Counted from the stretch's first letter, positions 34,273 to 44,061 are shown. The stretch is DNA of 64,000 bases from Solibacillus ferritrahens (GCF_037027585.1 NZ_JAXCLE010000001.1:248001-312000); one strand, 5' to 3'. The notes: generated from the sequence alone by a model not told the origin. Numbers and translations: made by a program.

Positions 34273-35565
34273 TTATTTAATGTTATAGAAAGATTTTAAT
34301 CCTTCAAAACGGCTAGTGTCGCCTAATTGGTCCTCGATGCGTAGTAATTGGTTGTACTTCGCAACACGGTCTGTACGAGACGGTGCACCTGTTTTGATTT
34401 GACCCGCATTAGTTGCTACAGCGATGTCAGCGATTGTGTTGTCTTCCGATTCGCCTGAACGGTGAGAAATTACTGCAGTGTAGCCAGCACGTTTCGCCAT
34501 TTCAATTGCTTCGAACGTTTCAGTTAAAGTACCGATTTGGTTTACTTTAATTAGAATTGCATTGCCAACGCCCTCTTCAATACCACGAGATAATTTTGCA
34601 GTATTTGTTACGAATAGATCGTCACCTACTAATTGTACGCGATCACCGATACGCTCTGTTAATAGCTTGTGGCCAGCCCAGTCATTTTCGTCTAAACCGT
34701 CTTCAATTGAGATAATTGGGTATTTAGAAGTTAACTCTTCGTACCAAGCTACCATTTCTTCAGAAGTTTTTTCTACGCCTTCACCAGCTAAAACGTATTT
34801 GCCTGTTTCTTTGTTGTAAAGCTCAGAAGAAGCTACGTCTAATGCGATGCGGATATCATCGCCCATTTTGTAACCAGCTTTTTCTACCGCTTCAATAATA
34901 ACAGTGATTGCTTCTTCGTTTGAGCTTAAGTTTGGCGCGAATCCACCTTCGTCACCTACTGCTGTGTTGTAACCTTTGCCTTTTAAAACTGCTTTTAAGT
35001 TATGGAAAACTTCAGTACCCATACGTAATGCTTCTTTAAATGATTTCGCACCTACTGGCATTACCATGAATTCCTGAATGTCTACATTGTTGTCTGCATG
35101 TTCACCACCGTTGATGATGTTCATCATTGGTAATGGAAGTTGCTTCGAGTTGAAGCCACCTAAATATTGATATAAAGGAATATCTAAGTAGTCAGCAGCT
35201 GCATGTGCTACAGCCATAGAAACACCTAAAATTGCGTTTGCACCTAATTTACCTTTGTTGTCTGTTCCGTCAAGTTCGATTAACGCTTGGTCGATTACAA
35301 CTTGGTCCAATACAGAATATTGACCTTCTAATTCTTCAGCGATAATTGTGTTTACGTTTTCTACCGCTTTTTCAACACCTTTACCTAAGTAGCGGCCTTT
35401 ATCTCCGTCACGTAATTCCACTGCTTCATATTCACCCGTTGATGCACCAGATGGCACGATAGCACGGCCAAATGCACCAGATTCTGTGAATACTTCTACC
35501 TCTACTGTTGGGTTACCGCGAGAGTCTAATACTTCACGAGCGTATACTTGAGTAATGAATGGCAT
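34273..35565 (-). CDS. eno: Enolase
   Basis: A 430-residue glycolytic enzyme converting 2-phosphoglycerate to phosphoenolpyruvate. Seen: YAREVLDSRGNPTVEVEV at the N-terminus, SGASTGEYEAVELRDGD loop, metal ligands in IALDVASSELY and IISIEDGLDENDW, catalytic Lys in ILIKVNQIGTLTET, and the signature VISHRSGESEDNTIADIAVA. Last gene of the glycolytic cluster, 75 bases after gpmI. Confidence 0.98.
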   Translation of the reverse strand: MPFITQVYAREVLDSRGNPTVEVEVFTESGAFGRAIVPSGASTGEYEAVELRDGDKGRYLGKGVEKAVENVNTIIAEELEGQYSVLDQVVIDQALIELDGTDNKGKLGANAILGVSMAVAHAAADYLDIPLYQYLGGFNSKQLPLPMMNIINGGEHADNNVDIQEFMVMPVGAKSFKEALRMGTEVFHNLKAVLKGKGYNTAVGDEGGFAPNLSSNEEAITVIIEAVEKAGYKMGDDIRIALDVASSELYNKETGKYVLAGEGVEKTSEEMVAWYEELTSKYPIISIEDGLDENDWAGHKLLTERIGDRVQLVGDDLFVTNTAKLSRGIEEGVGNAILIKVNQIGTLTETFEAIEMAKRAGYTAVISHRSGESEDNTIADIAVATNAGQIKTGAPSRTDRVAKYNQLLRIEDQLGDTSRFEGLKSFYNIK

Positions 35566-35640
35566 AATTAAAAATCTCCTCTGTCAATAAAATTTATTAG
35601 GTGCTTGCACAATGACAAGCGATATAATTAACCGCACGAA

Positions 35641-37182
35641 TTACTTTTCGCTTGGCATAACTAACGATTTCCCTGTCATCTCGGCAGGTTGGTCAATCTC
35701 AAGCAAATCAAGCATAGTAGGTGCCAGATCCGCTAAAATTCCATCTTCATAAAGCATCACACCAGGCTTTGTCACAATGACCGGCACTGGATTTGTCGTA
35801 TGTGCTGTCATCGGCTGATTATCCAATGTTACAACTTCATCCGAGTTACCATGGTCTGCAGTAATAATTGCATGGCCACCTTTTGCTACAATTGCATCGA
35901 CGATTTTTCCTAAGCACTCATCGACCGCTTCAATCGCTTTAATCGTTGGCTCCAGCATGCCTGAATGCCCTACCATATCCGGATTAGCAAAGTTTAAAAT
36001 AATAGCATCGAATTTATCTTCTGCAATAGCATTTAATAAAGAATCCGTTACTTCATAAGCACTCATTTCAGGCTTCAAATCGTATGTCGCTACTTTCGGA
36101 GAAGCGATTAAAATACGCTCTTCCCCTACAAAGGTAACTTCACGACCTCCACTCATAAAGAACGTCACATGTGGGTATTTTTCCGTTTCAGCAATACGTA
36201 ATTGTTTCTTGCCTGCTCTAGAAATGACCTCACCAAGTGTATTTACAAGGTTGTCATTATCATAGGCAACATCAGAAACCACATCATCACTATAATGTGT
36301 GAAAGAAACAAATTTTAAGTTTTTCGGATGTTTTTGTGATAACGGAATGCCATCACATTTTTCACTTGTAAAAACCTGCGACAATTGAATCGCACGGTCT
36401 GGACGGAAGTTAAAGAATATAACGGCATCATTCGTATCAATTGTAGCGACCGGCTTGCCCTCTTCTGTCACAACAAATGGCACAACAAATTCATCATGAA
36501 TTTCGCGCTCATACGATGACTCTACACCAGCAGTAGCAGAAGAAGCTGTCTGTCCAACACCATCAACTAAAGCGTTATATGTCAAATTGACACGTTCCCA
36601 ACGACGATCGCGGTCCATTGCATAGTAGCGACCATGAATCGAGGCAAACTTCCCAACACCAATCTCCGTCATCTGCTTTTCTGTTTCCATAATGTAGTCA
36701 AGCGCTGTCGTCGGTCCAACATCACGACCATCGAGGAAGCCGTGAACATACACTTGCTCCAGTCCATTTGCCTTTGCTAGTTTCAATAGGGCAAACAGAT
36801 GCTCATAGTGACTGTGTACGCCACCATCTGAAAGCAGCCCCATTAAATGTAGCTTCGAGCCATGCGCCTTTGCATGTTCAACTGCAGCTAAAAATGCTTC
36901 ATTTCTGAAAAAATCGCCTTCACGAATTGATTTATGAATACGTGTTAGATTTTGATAAACAATGCGCCCTGCACCGATGTTTAAATGTCCTACTTCAGAG
37001 TTCCCCATTTGGCCCTCAGGTAGACCTACAGCTTCCCCGCTCGCCGTTAATGTAGCGTGCGGGTAAACATTCCAGTAGCGGTCAAAATTCGGTTTATTTG
37101 CTTGTGCAACGGCATTTCCTTTTACTTCATCACGAAAAGCAAAACCGTCCAAAATAATTAATGCAACAGGTTGTTTAGGCAT
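35641..37182 (-). CDS. gpmI: 2,3-bisphosphoglycerate-independent phosphoglycerate mutase
   Basis: A 513-residue manganese enzyme of the alkaline-phosphatase superfamily, interconverting 3- and 2-phosphoglycerate. Metal site LIILDGFAF, nucleophile Ser in GQMGNSEVGHLNIGAGR (near 62), HGRYYAMDRDRRWERV and the late TADHGNSDE are all present. Manganese dependence makes this isozyme pH-sensitive in spore formers. Its start overlaps tpiA by 8 bases. Confidence 0.98.
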   Translation of the reverse strand: MPKQPVALIILDGFAFRDEVKGNAVAQANKPNFDRYWNVYPHATLTASGEAVGLPEGQMGNSEVGHLNIGAGRIVYQNLTRIHKSIREGDFFRNEAFLAAVEHAKAHGSKLHLMGLLSDGGVHSHYEHLFALLKLAKANGLEQVYVHGFLDGRDVGPTTALDYIMETEKQMTEIGVGKFASIHGRYYAMDRDRRWERVNLTYNALVDGVGQTASSATAGVESSYEREIHDEFVVPFVVTEEGKPVATIDTNDAVIFFNFRPDRAIQLSQVFTSEKCDGIPLSQKHPKNLKFVSFTHYSDDVVSDVAYDNDNLVNTLGEVISRAGKKQLRIAETEKYPHVTFFMSGGREVTFVGEERILIASPKVATYDLKPEMSAYEVTDSLLNAIAEDKFDAIILNFANPDMVGHSGMLEPTIKAIEAVDECLGKIVDAIVAKGGHAIITADHGNSDEVVTLDNQPMTAHTTNPVPVIVTKPGVMLYEDGILADLAPTMLDLLEIDQPAEMTGKSLVMPSEK

Positions 37183-37936
37183 TTGCTGCCGCCTCCAATA
37201 ATTTTAAAAATGATTCCGGCTGTAGGCTAGCACCGCCAACCAATGCGCCATCAATATGTTCTTGCGCTAATAGCTCTTCAATATTTTCAGGCTTTACGCT
37301 GCCGCCATACTGAATACGTACTTTTGCAGCTGTATCCTTGCCGTATAATGTTTCGATAGCTAAACGAATTGCGCAGCATACAACATTGGCATCTTGAGCA
37401 GTAGCAGTTTTACCTGTTCCGATTGCCCAGATTGGCTCATAGGCGATGACCATATGTTCAACCTCAATTGGTGCAAAACCTTCCAGCGCTTTTGTAATTT
37501 GACGTGCTACCTTTGCTTCTGTTTGTTCAGCTTCACGCTCTTCTAACGTTTCGCCACAGCAAACAATCGGTACAATTCCTTGATTAAGTGCTGCACGAAT
37601 TTTTTTGTTAATCGCTTCATCCGTTTCGTTAAATAGTTCACGACGCTCCGAATGGCCCAAAATAACATAATCTACATTAATATTGGAAAGCATCATAGGA
37701 CTGATTTCACCTGTAAATGCCCCTTCATTTTCGTAATGCATATTTTGTGCGCCAATTGCCAGACTCGAATCTTCTGATGCTACGACAAGCGTAGGTAAAT
37801 ATAGGGCGGGTGCACAAATGACTGCATCCACTTTATCAGGAGATGGAATCTCTTGCTGAATTGCCTCCACAAAGTCCACTGCCTCATCAAATGTTTTATA
37901 CATTTTCCAGTTTCCTGCTATGATCGGTTTTCTCAT
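37175..37936 (-). CDS. tpiA: Triosephosphate isomerase
   Basis: A 253-residue TIM barrel interconverting dihydroxyacetone phosphate and glyceraldehyde 3-phosphate. GNWKMYKTFDEA (Asn and Lys near 10), catalytic His in ILGHSERRELFNE (near 95), catalytic Glu in AYEPIWAIGTGKTA (near 167) and GGSVKPEN are intact. A dispersed repeat separates it from pgk. Confidence 0.98.
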   Translation of the reverse strand: MRKPIIAGNWKMYKTFDEAVDFVEAIQQEIPSPDKVDAVICAPALYLPTLVVASEDSSLAIGAQNMHYENEGAFTGEISPMMLSNINVDYVILGHSERRELFNETDEAINKKIRAALNQGIVPIVCCGETLEEREAEQTEAKVARQITKALEGFAPIEVEHMVIAYEPIWAIGTGKTATAQDANVVCCAIRLAIETLYGKDTAAKVRIQYGGSVKPENIEELLAQEHIDGALVGGASLQPESFLKLLEAAANA

Positions 37937-37977
37937 TCAAAACCCTCCGTTTTTAATTATTTTGTTCATTAACACAC

Positions 37978-38134
37978 GTTGTTTTCCGCTACGGCGGGCG
38001 CTTTCCCTAGGCACGAGGCCAACACGATGTTGGTCACAAAAGCGTTGCCACAGGACGTGGCGTTTTTATCTTTTGTTCCCTGCGCTCTCCCTTGTGCGGT
38101 TCCCGGTGGAGTCGCCGTCTTCGCTCCAAACAAC
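37978..38134. repeat. GC-rich dispersed repeat (copy C2) between pgk and tpiA
   Basis: A 157-bp element with GTTGTTT and AAACAAC ends, CGGGCGCTTTCCCTAGGCACG on the left and GGTTCCCGGTGGAGTCGCC on the right, like the copy at 7416-7517. Its middle holds a TTGCCACAGGACGTGGCG hairpin word also seen near 47791. Confidence 0.7.
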
Positions 38135-38179
38135 TAATATTGTGTTGGCACAAATAATTTTAAAAATTAACTCTATAAA

Positions 38180-39364
38180 TTATTTATCGTTCAATGCAAC
38201 AATACCCGGTAATTCCTTACCTTCCATTAACTCTAATGATGCACCGCCGCCTGTTGAAATATGGTCCATTTTAGATGCTACTTCGAATTTTTCTACCGCT
38301 GCAGCTGAATCACCGCCACCGATAATTGTGTAGCCATCTGTTGTTGCCATTGCATCTGCAACTGTTTTTGTACCATTTGCGAATTTCTCCATTTCGAACA
38401 CACCCATTGGTCCATTCCAAATGATTAATTTTGATTGTTTAATAACTTCTGCATAGTTTTCCGCTGTTTTTGGTCCGATATCTAGCCCCATCCAGTCAGA
38501 AGGAATTGCATCGATTGCTACTACCTTTGTGTCGGCATCTTTTGAAAACTCGTTTGCTACGACTGCATCGACTGGCATGTGCAGCTGAACGCCTTTTTCT
38601 TTTGCTTTTTCGATAAAGCCTTTTGCCAACTCAATTTTGTCTTCTTCCAGCAATGATTTACCAATATCATGACCCATCGCTTTTACGAACGTAAAGACTA
38701 AGCCGCCACCGATAATTAGGTGATCTACTTTATCTAACAGGTTTTCAATTACACCGATTTTATCTTTAACTTTTGCTCCACCAATAATTGCTGTGAATGG
38801 ACGCTCCGGATTTGATAAAGCTTTTCCTAATACATCTAATTCTTTTTCCATCAGTAAGCCTGATACAGCTGGTACATGCTTCGCAATACCTTCTGTTGAA
38901 GCGTGTGCACGGTGAGCTGCACCAAATGCATCATTTACGTAAAGGTCTGCTAATTTTGCAAACTCTTTTGCCAATGTCTCGTCGTTTTTCTCTTCGCCTT
39001 TATGGAAGCGTACGTTTTCAAGAAGAATGATGTCGCCGTTTTGCATATTGTTTACCGCTGCTTCTACATCTGCACCAATTGATTCATCAAGCTTCGTAAC
39101 AGGCTTGCCCATTAATTCAGAAAGACGTTCACCTACTGCTGTCAAACGCATATCTTCATTTACTTCACCTTTTGGACGGCCAAGGTGTGAAGCTAAAATA
39201 ACTTTTGCGCCCTTCTCTACTAATTGCTCAATTGTTGGAATGGCTGCACGAATACGCGTTTCATCCGTAATTTTGCCCTCTTCCATTGGCACATTAAAAT
39301 CAACACGTACAAATACGCGCTTCCCTTTTACATCTACATCATTCATTGACTTCTTTAAAAACAT
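38180..39364 (-). CDS. pgk: Phosphoglycerate kinase
   Basis: A 394-residue monomeric kinase making ATP from 1,3-bisphosphoglycerate. KRVFVRVDFNVPMEEGKITD and ASHLGRPKGE mark the N-terminal substrate lobe; GGAKVKDKIGVIENLLDKVD and WNGPMGVFE with GGGDSAAAVEKF mark the nucleotide lobe. Separated from gap by a strong terminator and from tpiA by a repeat, so the cluster is probably transcribed from more than one promoter. Confidence 0.98.
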   Translation of the reverse strand: MFLKKSMNDVDVKGKRVFVRVDFNVPMEEGKITDETRIRAAIPTIEQLVEKGAKVILASHLGRPKGEVNEDMRLTAVGERLSELMGKPVTKLDESIGADVEAAVNNMQNGDIILLENVRFHKGEEKNDETLAKEFAKLADLYVNDAFGAAHRAHASTEGIAKHVPAVSGLLMEKELDVLGKALSNPERPFTAIIGGAKVKDKIGVIENLLDKVDHLIIGGGLVFTFVKAMGHDIGKSLLEEDKIELAKGFIEKAKEKGVQLHMPVDAVVANEFSKDADTKVVAIDAIPSDWMGLDIGPKTAENYAEVIKQSKLIIWNGPMGVFEMEKFANGTKTVADAMATTDGYTIIGGGDSAAAVEKFEVASKMDHISTGGGASLELMEGKELPGIVALNDK

Positions 39365-39734
39365 AAAGAAAATCCTCCTTTAAATTCGATCGTGAAATTA
39401 TTGTGTGGATAGTATACTCGTTAGTTAAAATAGTATCAAACTTCAATAATGCTGTCTTGTGTCACCTCTGATTTCCCTCGTATTCGTTATTATTTATGAC
39501 GAAGATGAATCATTACGCTTAAATCCCCAAACAATATGTATGTACCCTATTTTCTTATATCCAAAAAAAGAGCGGTCGGGTAATTCCCTGCCGCTCTTTT
39601 ACCCTTATATATTATAAGGTCTACACCTTTTAAAGGCTATACTTTTTATGTCAAATTCTAATTAATATGTCACATATTTTCTTTGTTCCCCAAAAAGTAT
39701 GTCACAATTAATTTACAATTCAAAATCTCCTGTT
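39365..39734. other. gap-pgk intergenic region
   Basis: 370 bases with the gap terminator at 39564-39603. The remaining 230 bases before pgk are AT-rich and should contain a pgk promoter; no regulator site was recognised. Confidence 0.5.
39564..39603 (-). terminator. Strong terminator between gap and pgk
   Basis: Minus-strand AAAAGAGCGGCAGGG (39586-39600) pairs with CCCGACCGCTCTTTT (39566-39580), then more T. It would uncouple cggR-gap from the lower glycolytic genes. Confidence 0.85.
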
Positions 39735-40748
39735 TTACGCTTTATCAATTCCTTGTTCAGCGATATATAACGCTAGATCCATTAGTCGAGTAGAATACCC
39801 GATTTCATTGTCATACCAAGCTACTACTTTTGCCATGCGGTTTTCCATAACCATTGTCGATAAGCCATCGATTGTTGATGATGCCGGATTACCGTTATAG
39901 TCAATCGATACTAGTGGCAATTCATTGTAGGCAAGAATTCCTTTTAATTGACCTTCTGAAGCCTCTTTTAATGCGGCATTGATTGAATCTGCTGTTACGT
40001 CTTTATCTAGCTCTACAACTAAATCCACACAAGAAACGTTCGGTGTAGGAACACGCATTGAGAAGCCGTCCAATTTACCCTTTAACTGTGGCAATACTTT
40101 TGATACTGCTACTGCCGCACCTGTAGTTGTCGGAATCATTGATACCGCGCCAGCACGTGCACGACGTGGATCCGAGTGCGGGAAGTCAAGGATACGTTGG
40201 TCATTTGTATACGAGTGAATTGTTGTCATCATACCGCGCTTAATACCGAATTGTTCATCCAATACTTTTGCAAGCGGTGCTAAACAGTTTGTCGTACAAG
40301 AAGCGTTTGAAATAACGTCCTCTGATGGGTCATAATCAGTATGATTTACGCCCATAACATAAGTTGGCATATCGCCTTTTGCTGGTGCTGAAAGAATCGC
40401 TTTTTTCGCACCGGCTTGAATATGCTTCTCTACTTCTTCCATTGAACGCCATCTACCCGTACATTCTAAAACAACATCCACACCAATTTCGCCCCATGGT
40501 AATTTTGCAGGATCTTTTTCTGAATACACTTGAATGCGTTTGCCGTTTACGATAAATGCATCATCTTCCGCCTGAACATCTGCATCGTATACACCATGTA
40601 CTGAGTCATACTTCAATAAGTGTGCAAGCTGCCCGGCATCTGTTAAATCATTTACTGCAACAACTTCAAATTCCTCGTGCTTCATTGCTTCACGGAATAC
40701 TAAACGTCCGATTCGACCAAATCCATTAATTGCTAATTGTAATACCAT
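39735..40748 (-). CDS. gap: Glyceraldehyde-3-phosphate dehydrogenase (NAD, glycolytic)
   Basis: A 337-residue enzyme. The ATG at 40746-40748 has GGAGG 8 bases upstream; a frame five codons longer has no such signal. NAD loop NGFGRIGR (8-15), Asp in AVNDLTDAGQLAHLL (typical of NAD-specific GapA), catalytic Cys151 in SNASCTTNC and His178 in TTIHSYTND. Directly downstream of cggR, as in B. subtilis gapA, and expected to be induced with it on sugar. Confidence 0.97.
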   Translation of the reverse strand: MVLQLAINGFGRIGRLVFREAMKHEEFEVVAVNDLTDAGQLAHLLKYDSVHGVYDADVQAEDDAFIVNGKRIQVYSEKDPAKLPWGEIGVDVVLECTGRWRSMEEVEKHIQAGAKKAILSAPAKGDMPTYVMGVNHTDYDPSEDVISNASCTTNCLAPLAKVLDEQFGIKRGMMTTIHSYTNDQRILDFPHSDPRRARAGAVSMIPTTTGAAVAVSKVLPQLKGKLDGFSMRVPTPNVSCVDLVVELDKDVTADSINAALKEASEGQLKGILAYNELPLVSIDYNGNPASSTIDGLSTMVMENRMAKVVAWYDNEIGYSTRLMDLALYIAEQGIDKA

Positions 40749-40814
40749 GTGAAATTCCTCCAATATATTTATTATTTAAACAGTATGTGTAATGGACATA
40801 CTTTTAAAAACAAC

Positions 40815-41843
40815 TTATTTTTCTAGAATTGTATTTGCGGTTTGCTCATCCGTAATTAAAATCGTCTGCTTTACTGCATTTTTGAAATAAGCCTGTATTG
40901 CAGCCGCCTTATTTCTGCCTGCCGCAATAGCAATGACATGTTGCGCCTTATTTACATGCTCAAGCTGAATACCAATTGTACGTAAATGATGAACAATATC
41001 GCCATTTTTATTGAAATAATAGCCAAACGCTTCCGCAACGGCTCCTTTTTGTTCAAGCAGCTGCTGCTCTTCGTATGTGCTATTGCGACGAAGTGCCATT
41101 TCCTGAGCTGCTCCAATGCCATGAACGACAATATTTACCTGCTCATACAGTTCAATCATCTCTTTAATAATCGGCTCATCCTTCATCGCTTCATAAGCCT
41201 GCTCACTTAAATGCTCTGGTAAAAACAAAGTACGATATTTTGCTCCACACCTTTTGGCAAACTTGGAGACAACTGTATTTGCTTGGAATGACATCTCATC
41301 ACCCATACCGCCTCGAGCTGCTATAAAATTCGCATCACCCAAAACCGTATTTGCTGTTAAATACTCTTTCATCGCAGCAACACTACTTCCGCCAGTCACA
41401 GCAATCTGATCTTTGCCGTTAGCTACCTGCAGTAACGTCTGTGCCGCTTCTTTACCGAGCTGTTGCTTTACAGTCATATCCTGTTCCGCATCACCCGTCA
41501 CAATAATAACGCGTGCAATCCCGAACATCTCTGTAAGCTGCTGTTCCATTGCCACAATACCGGACAGCTCCCGATGTAATTCGTAAAGCTGTTCTAATAC
41601 TTCATACCCTTTTGGCGTACAAATCATGCCCTTTTTCTGAATCGAAATCAATTGCTGCTCACTAAGGACAGTTGTTTCATTCCGAATATCACGCTCTGTC
41701 ATCTGAAGCTGCTCTACTAAAGCACGCCTGCCAATCGGTCCGAATGTCGATATTGCCTGTAATACACGAAACCTCTTTTGAAAGAGAGAATCGATTTCAG
41801 GCATTAGTTTACGCTCTGCTGCAAAAAACGAAACATCAGTCAA
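40815..41843 (-). CDS. cggR: Central glycolytic genes regulator CggR
   Basis: A 342-residue SorC/DeoR-type repressor starting at a TTG (41841-41843) behind AGGTGG. N-terminal winged helix (about 25-80, FGPIGRRALVEQLQMTERDI), then the SorC sugar-phosphate domain: VTGGSSVAAMKEYLTANTV and VVHGIGAAQEMALRR. In B. subtilis fructose 1,6-bisphosphate relieves its repression of gapA. The operator form known for CggR is present upstream, so autoregulation looks conserved. Confidence 0.95.
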   Translation of the reverse strand: MTDVSFFAAERKLMPEIDSLFQKRFRVLQAISTFGPIGRRALVEQLQMTERDIRNETTVLSEQQLISIQKKGMICTPKGYEVLEQLYELHRELSGIVAMEQQLTEMFGIARVIIVTGDAEQDMTVKQQLGKEAAQTLLQVANGKDQIAVTGGSSVAAMKEYLTANTVLGDANFIAARGGMGDEMSFQANTVVSKFAKRCGAKYRTLFLPEHLSEQAYEAMKDEPIIKEMIELYEQVNIVVHGIGAAQEMALRRNSTYEEQQLLEQKGAVAEAFGYYFNKNGDIVHHLRTIGIQLEHVNKAQHVIAIAAGRNKAAAIQAYFKNAVKQTILITDEQTANTILEK

Positions 41844-41866
41844 AAAACCACCTACTCGACTATATT

Positions 41867-41904
41867 GGACAGATTTTGTCCCACGTATTATTTTTCAGTC
41901 CCAC
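41867..41904 (-). promoter_or_regulatory. CggR operator
   Basis: On the minus strand GTGGGACTGAAAA, then 11 bases later GTGGGACAAAATCTGTCC: two direct GTGGGAC words like the CGGGAC repeats of the B. subtilis CggR operator. It lies 24-61 bases before cggR, downstream of the promoter. Confidence 0.8.
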
Positions 41905-41933
41905 TTAAGGCAAAAAAAATAATTCCTGCCTTT

Positions 41934-41962
41934 ATTATAAAATGTATAATAATGTTTTGCAA
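41934..41962 (-). promoter_or_regulatory. Sigma-A promoter of cggR-gap
   Basis: TTGCAA (41957-41962), 17-base spacer, perfect TATAAT (41934-41939), immediately upstream of the CggR operator. Repressor bound at the operator would block elongation or clearance. Confidence 0.75.
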
Positions 41963-42012
41963 CTTATATAGTTGTCGGAATTATGACTTTCATCAAAAGT
42001 AAGGCACTCGCA

Positions 42013-42246
42013 TCAATCTCCGAGCGCCTCATATAATGTTGCATAATCAAGTTGTCCATATTGAATAACTTTCCCATCCCGCTCAACGACAGGGATCATC
42101 AGCATATATTTTTCATGTACTTCATCATCTTTTTCAATATTATAGTGCTCGATTGTAAAGTCGATATCTTCCTGGACAATTTTTAATGTATGGAGCCCTT
42201 CCACGCAAAGTTCACAGTCCGGTTTAGAATAAAATTTAATAATCAT
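42013..42246 (-). CDS. Glutaredoxin-like (DUF836) thioredoxin-fold protein
   Basis: A 77-residue small thioredoxin-fold protein: IIKFYSKPDCELCVEGLHTL with a C-x-x-C redox pair (residues 11-14), the cis-Pro word LMIPVVERDGK (near 50-56) and a final helix. Probably a disulfide oxidoreductase of unknown partner. Upstream of it on the minus strand lies a nine-unit array. Confidence 0.8.
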   Translation of the reverse strand: MIIKFYSKPDCELCVEGLHTLKIVQEDIDFTIEHYNIEKDDEVHEKYMLMIPVVERDGKVIQYGQLDYATLYEALGD

Positions 42247-42304
42247 GCTGTTTCCTCCCTTTTTTAGTATTATAGCCGGGGAAAATGGAAATGGGGGAGT
42301 CTTT

Positions 42305-42478
42305 TATTAGAAAATCTTTGCAACATATTAGCACTTCCAACTAACATATTAGCACTTTAATAACACTTATTAGCAAATGAACCCCACTTATTTGAACATC
42401 CGACACTTTTATTAGCAAATCAACATTTTATTAGAACAATCGCATCACATATTAGAACATCCCGGGCATATATTAGAA
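42305..42478 (-). repeat. Nine-unit phased TTCTAATA array (family A, copy 2)
   Basis: On the minus strand the core C positions are 42476, 42455, 42434, 42415, 42394, 42373, 42352, 42331 and 42310: intervals 21, 21, 19, then five of 21. Unit five is CAAATA, the others CTAATA. Spacer sequences differ from the other two copies, but the short 19-base step occurs at the same place, between units three and four. Confidence 0.9.
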
Positions 42479-42499
42479 AACCGCCGCCGCACTCCATCT

Positions 42500-42537
42500 C
42501 AAAAAAAGCACCTTACCCCCTAAAGAGTAAGATGCCA
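42500..42537 (-). terminator. Terminator of the LemA-TPM pair
   Basis: Minus-strand GCATCTTAC (42527-42535) pairs with GTAAGGTGC (42508-42516), one wobble, followed by seven T. Confidence 0.8.
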
Positions 42538-42554
42538 TAGACCACACTTAAATC

Positions 42555-43340
42555 CTAAAACTTCCTACCTGCTCCGCCGCCGAATGATCCGCCACCGCCG
42601 AAGCCACCAAATCCTCCGCCAGAAGAGCCGCCACCTCTACCGCCGAAACCGCCGCCAAATGCACCAGGGAATCCGCCGCTACGATATACACGTCGAGCAG
42701 TACGTCTACGTCCACCTGGGCCTCCGCCACCACCGAACTTCGTAATGAGGTAATATAGAATGATGATAAAAATAATAAAGCCAATGGAAAGACCGTCATC
42801 ATCACTCGATGAAACAGGCTTCACTAAATCAGCACCCCCTGCTTCGCCACCCATTTCCTCGTAAAAAACAGAGAAAATATTCGCAAAAGCATTCGTATAA
42901 TCCCCGTCCATTAAATAAGGCATCATATAATCATCAATCATACCGCCTAGCTTGCCGTCCGGGTAATCGCCCTCTAATCCGCCGCCGACCGTAATCCATA
43001 CATCATTTTCTCCTGGACCTTGCTCAGTTGTAGCAAAAATCAGCATCCCGTTATTCTCGTTCGCACCACCGATTCCCCATTGCCGAATCGTTTCTGTTCC
43101 GAATTCATACGCATCCAGACCACCGATCGTATCAATGGTCATCATTACAATTACATTTCCTGTTGAACCTTCCAATGCTTTTGCCGACTGGATCAGCTGT
43201 TGTTCCACATCATCGGATAAAACATTCGCATAATCATAAACGTAAGAATTATAAGCTGGCTTCTCCGGTATAGCGGCCATCGCCTGAAGCGGAAAAGCCA
43301 GAAATAATATGAAAAGCGAGACAATCCATCTCATACGCAA
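42555..43340 (-). CDS. TPM-domain membrane protein (YgcG family)
   Basis: A 261-residue exported protein. Signal peptide to about 22 (LQAMA-AIPEKP), TPM domain about 35-155 (VYDYANVLSDDVEQQLIQSA, then DVWITVGGGLEGDYPDGKLG), a membrane helix about 187-204, then an Arg stretch and a Gly-rich tail (GGFGGFGGGGSFGGGAG). Orthologues are commonly paired with LemA proteins, as here (gap 41 bases). Suggested roles include phosphatase or complex-assembly functions; none can be assigned. Confidence 0.87.
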   Translation of the reverse strand: MRMRWIVSLFILFLAFPLQAMAAIPEKPAYNSYVYDYANVLSDDVEQQLIQSAKALEGSTGNVIVMMTIDTIGGLDAYEFGTETIRQWGIGGANENNGMLIFATTEQGPGENDVWITVGGGLEGDYPDGKLGGMIDDYMMPYLMDGDYTNAFANIFSVFYEEMGGEAGGADLVKPVSSSDDDGLSIGFIIFIIILYYLITKFGGGGGPGGRRRTARRVYRSGGFPGAFGGGFGGRGGGSSGGGFGGFGGGGSFGGGAGRKF

Positions 43341-43381
43341 CCCCCTTTTTAGAAATTTCGAACCTTGCTTATAAAATTCTA

Positions 43382-43969
43382 TTAATCAAAATCGACAGCC
43401 GGTGCTTCTTCCACACCTTCTTTAATTTCAAAGTAATCTTTTTGCTCAAAGCTGAACATGCCCGCGATCAGGTTTCCTGGGAATCGACGCACAGTATTAT
43501 TAAACTGCTGCACCGTGTCATTATAATCCTTTCGCGCTACCGCTAAACGATTTTCCGTTCCAGCCAGCTCATCCATTAAACGTGTAAACTGCACATCCGA
43601 TTTTAAAGTCGGATAATTTTCAATCACTACTAATAATCGGGATAATGCAGAAGATAAATCATTGTTTGCTTCCGCTGCCTCTCCAACTGTATTTGCATTG
43701 CCATATTGTGTACGGGCATTTGCAATTTGTGTAAATATCTCTTCCTCTTGCTTCGCATAACCTTTTACGGTATTCACTAAATTCGGTACTAAATCAAATC
43801 GACGCTGCAACTGGTTTTCCACTTGCGCCCATGCTGCATCCACCGTTTCTTCACCGGTCACTAAGCTATTGTATTTCGGTACGACAATCATTGCCGCAAT
43901 GACAATGACAGCGATAATGGCAATGATCGTAATTAAACCGGCACTACCTCTTTCATTTTTTGAATACAC
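43382..43969 (-). CDS. lemA: LemA family protein
   Basis: A 195-residue protein with an N-terminal membrane helix (about 9-28) and the long helical LemA domain: YNSLVTGEETVDAAWAQVEN, QRRFDLVPNLVNTVKGYAKQ and TENRLAVARKDYNDTVQQFN, ending IAGMFSFEQKDYFEI. First gene of the pair with the TPM protein. Molecular role unknown. Confidence 0.92.
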   Translation of the reverse strand: MYSKNERGSAGLITIIAIIAVIVIAAMIVVPKYNSLVTGEETVDAAWAQVENQLQRRFDLVPNLVNTVKGYAKQEEEIFTQIANARTQYGNANTVGEAAEANNDLSSALSRLLVVIENYPTLKSDVQFTRLMDELAGTENRLAVARKDYNDTVQQFNNTVRRFPGNLIAGMFSFEQKDYFEIKEGVEEAPAVDFD

Positions 43970-44061
43970 TTACCTCATCCCCTCTTTTAAAAAAATGCGT
44001 ATAAAAATTTTGTTCAATTCCACAATAAGAGCGTACGAAATCTTAATATGGAGGTTACTGA

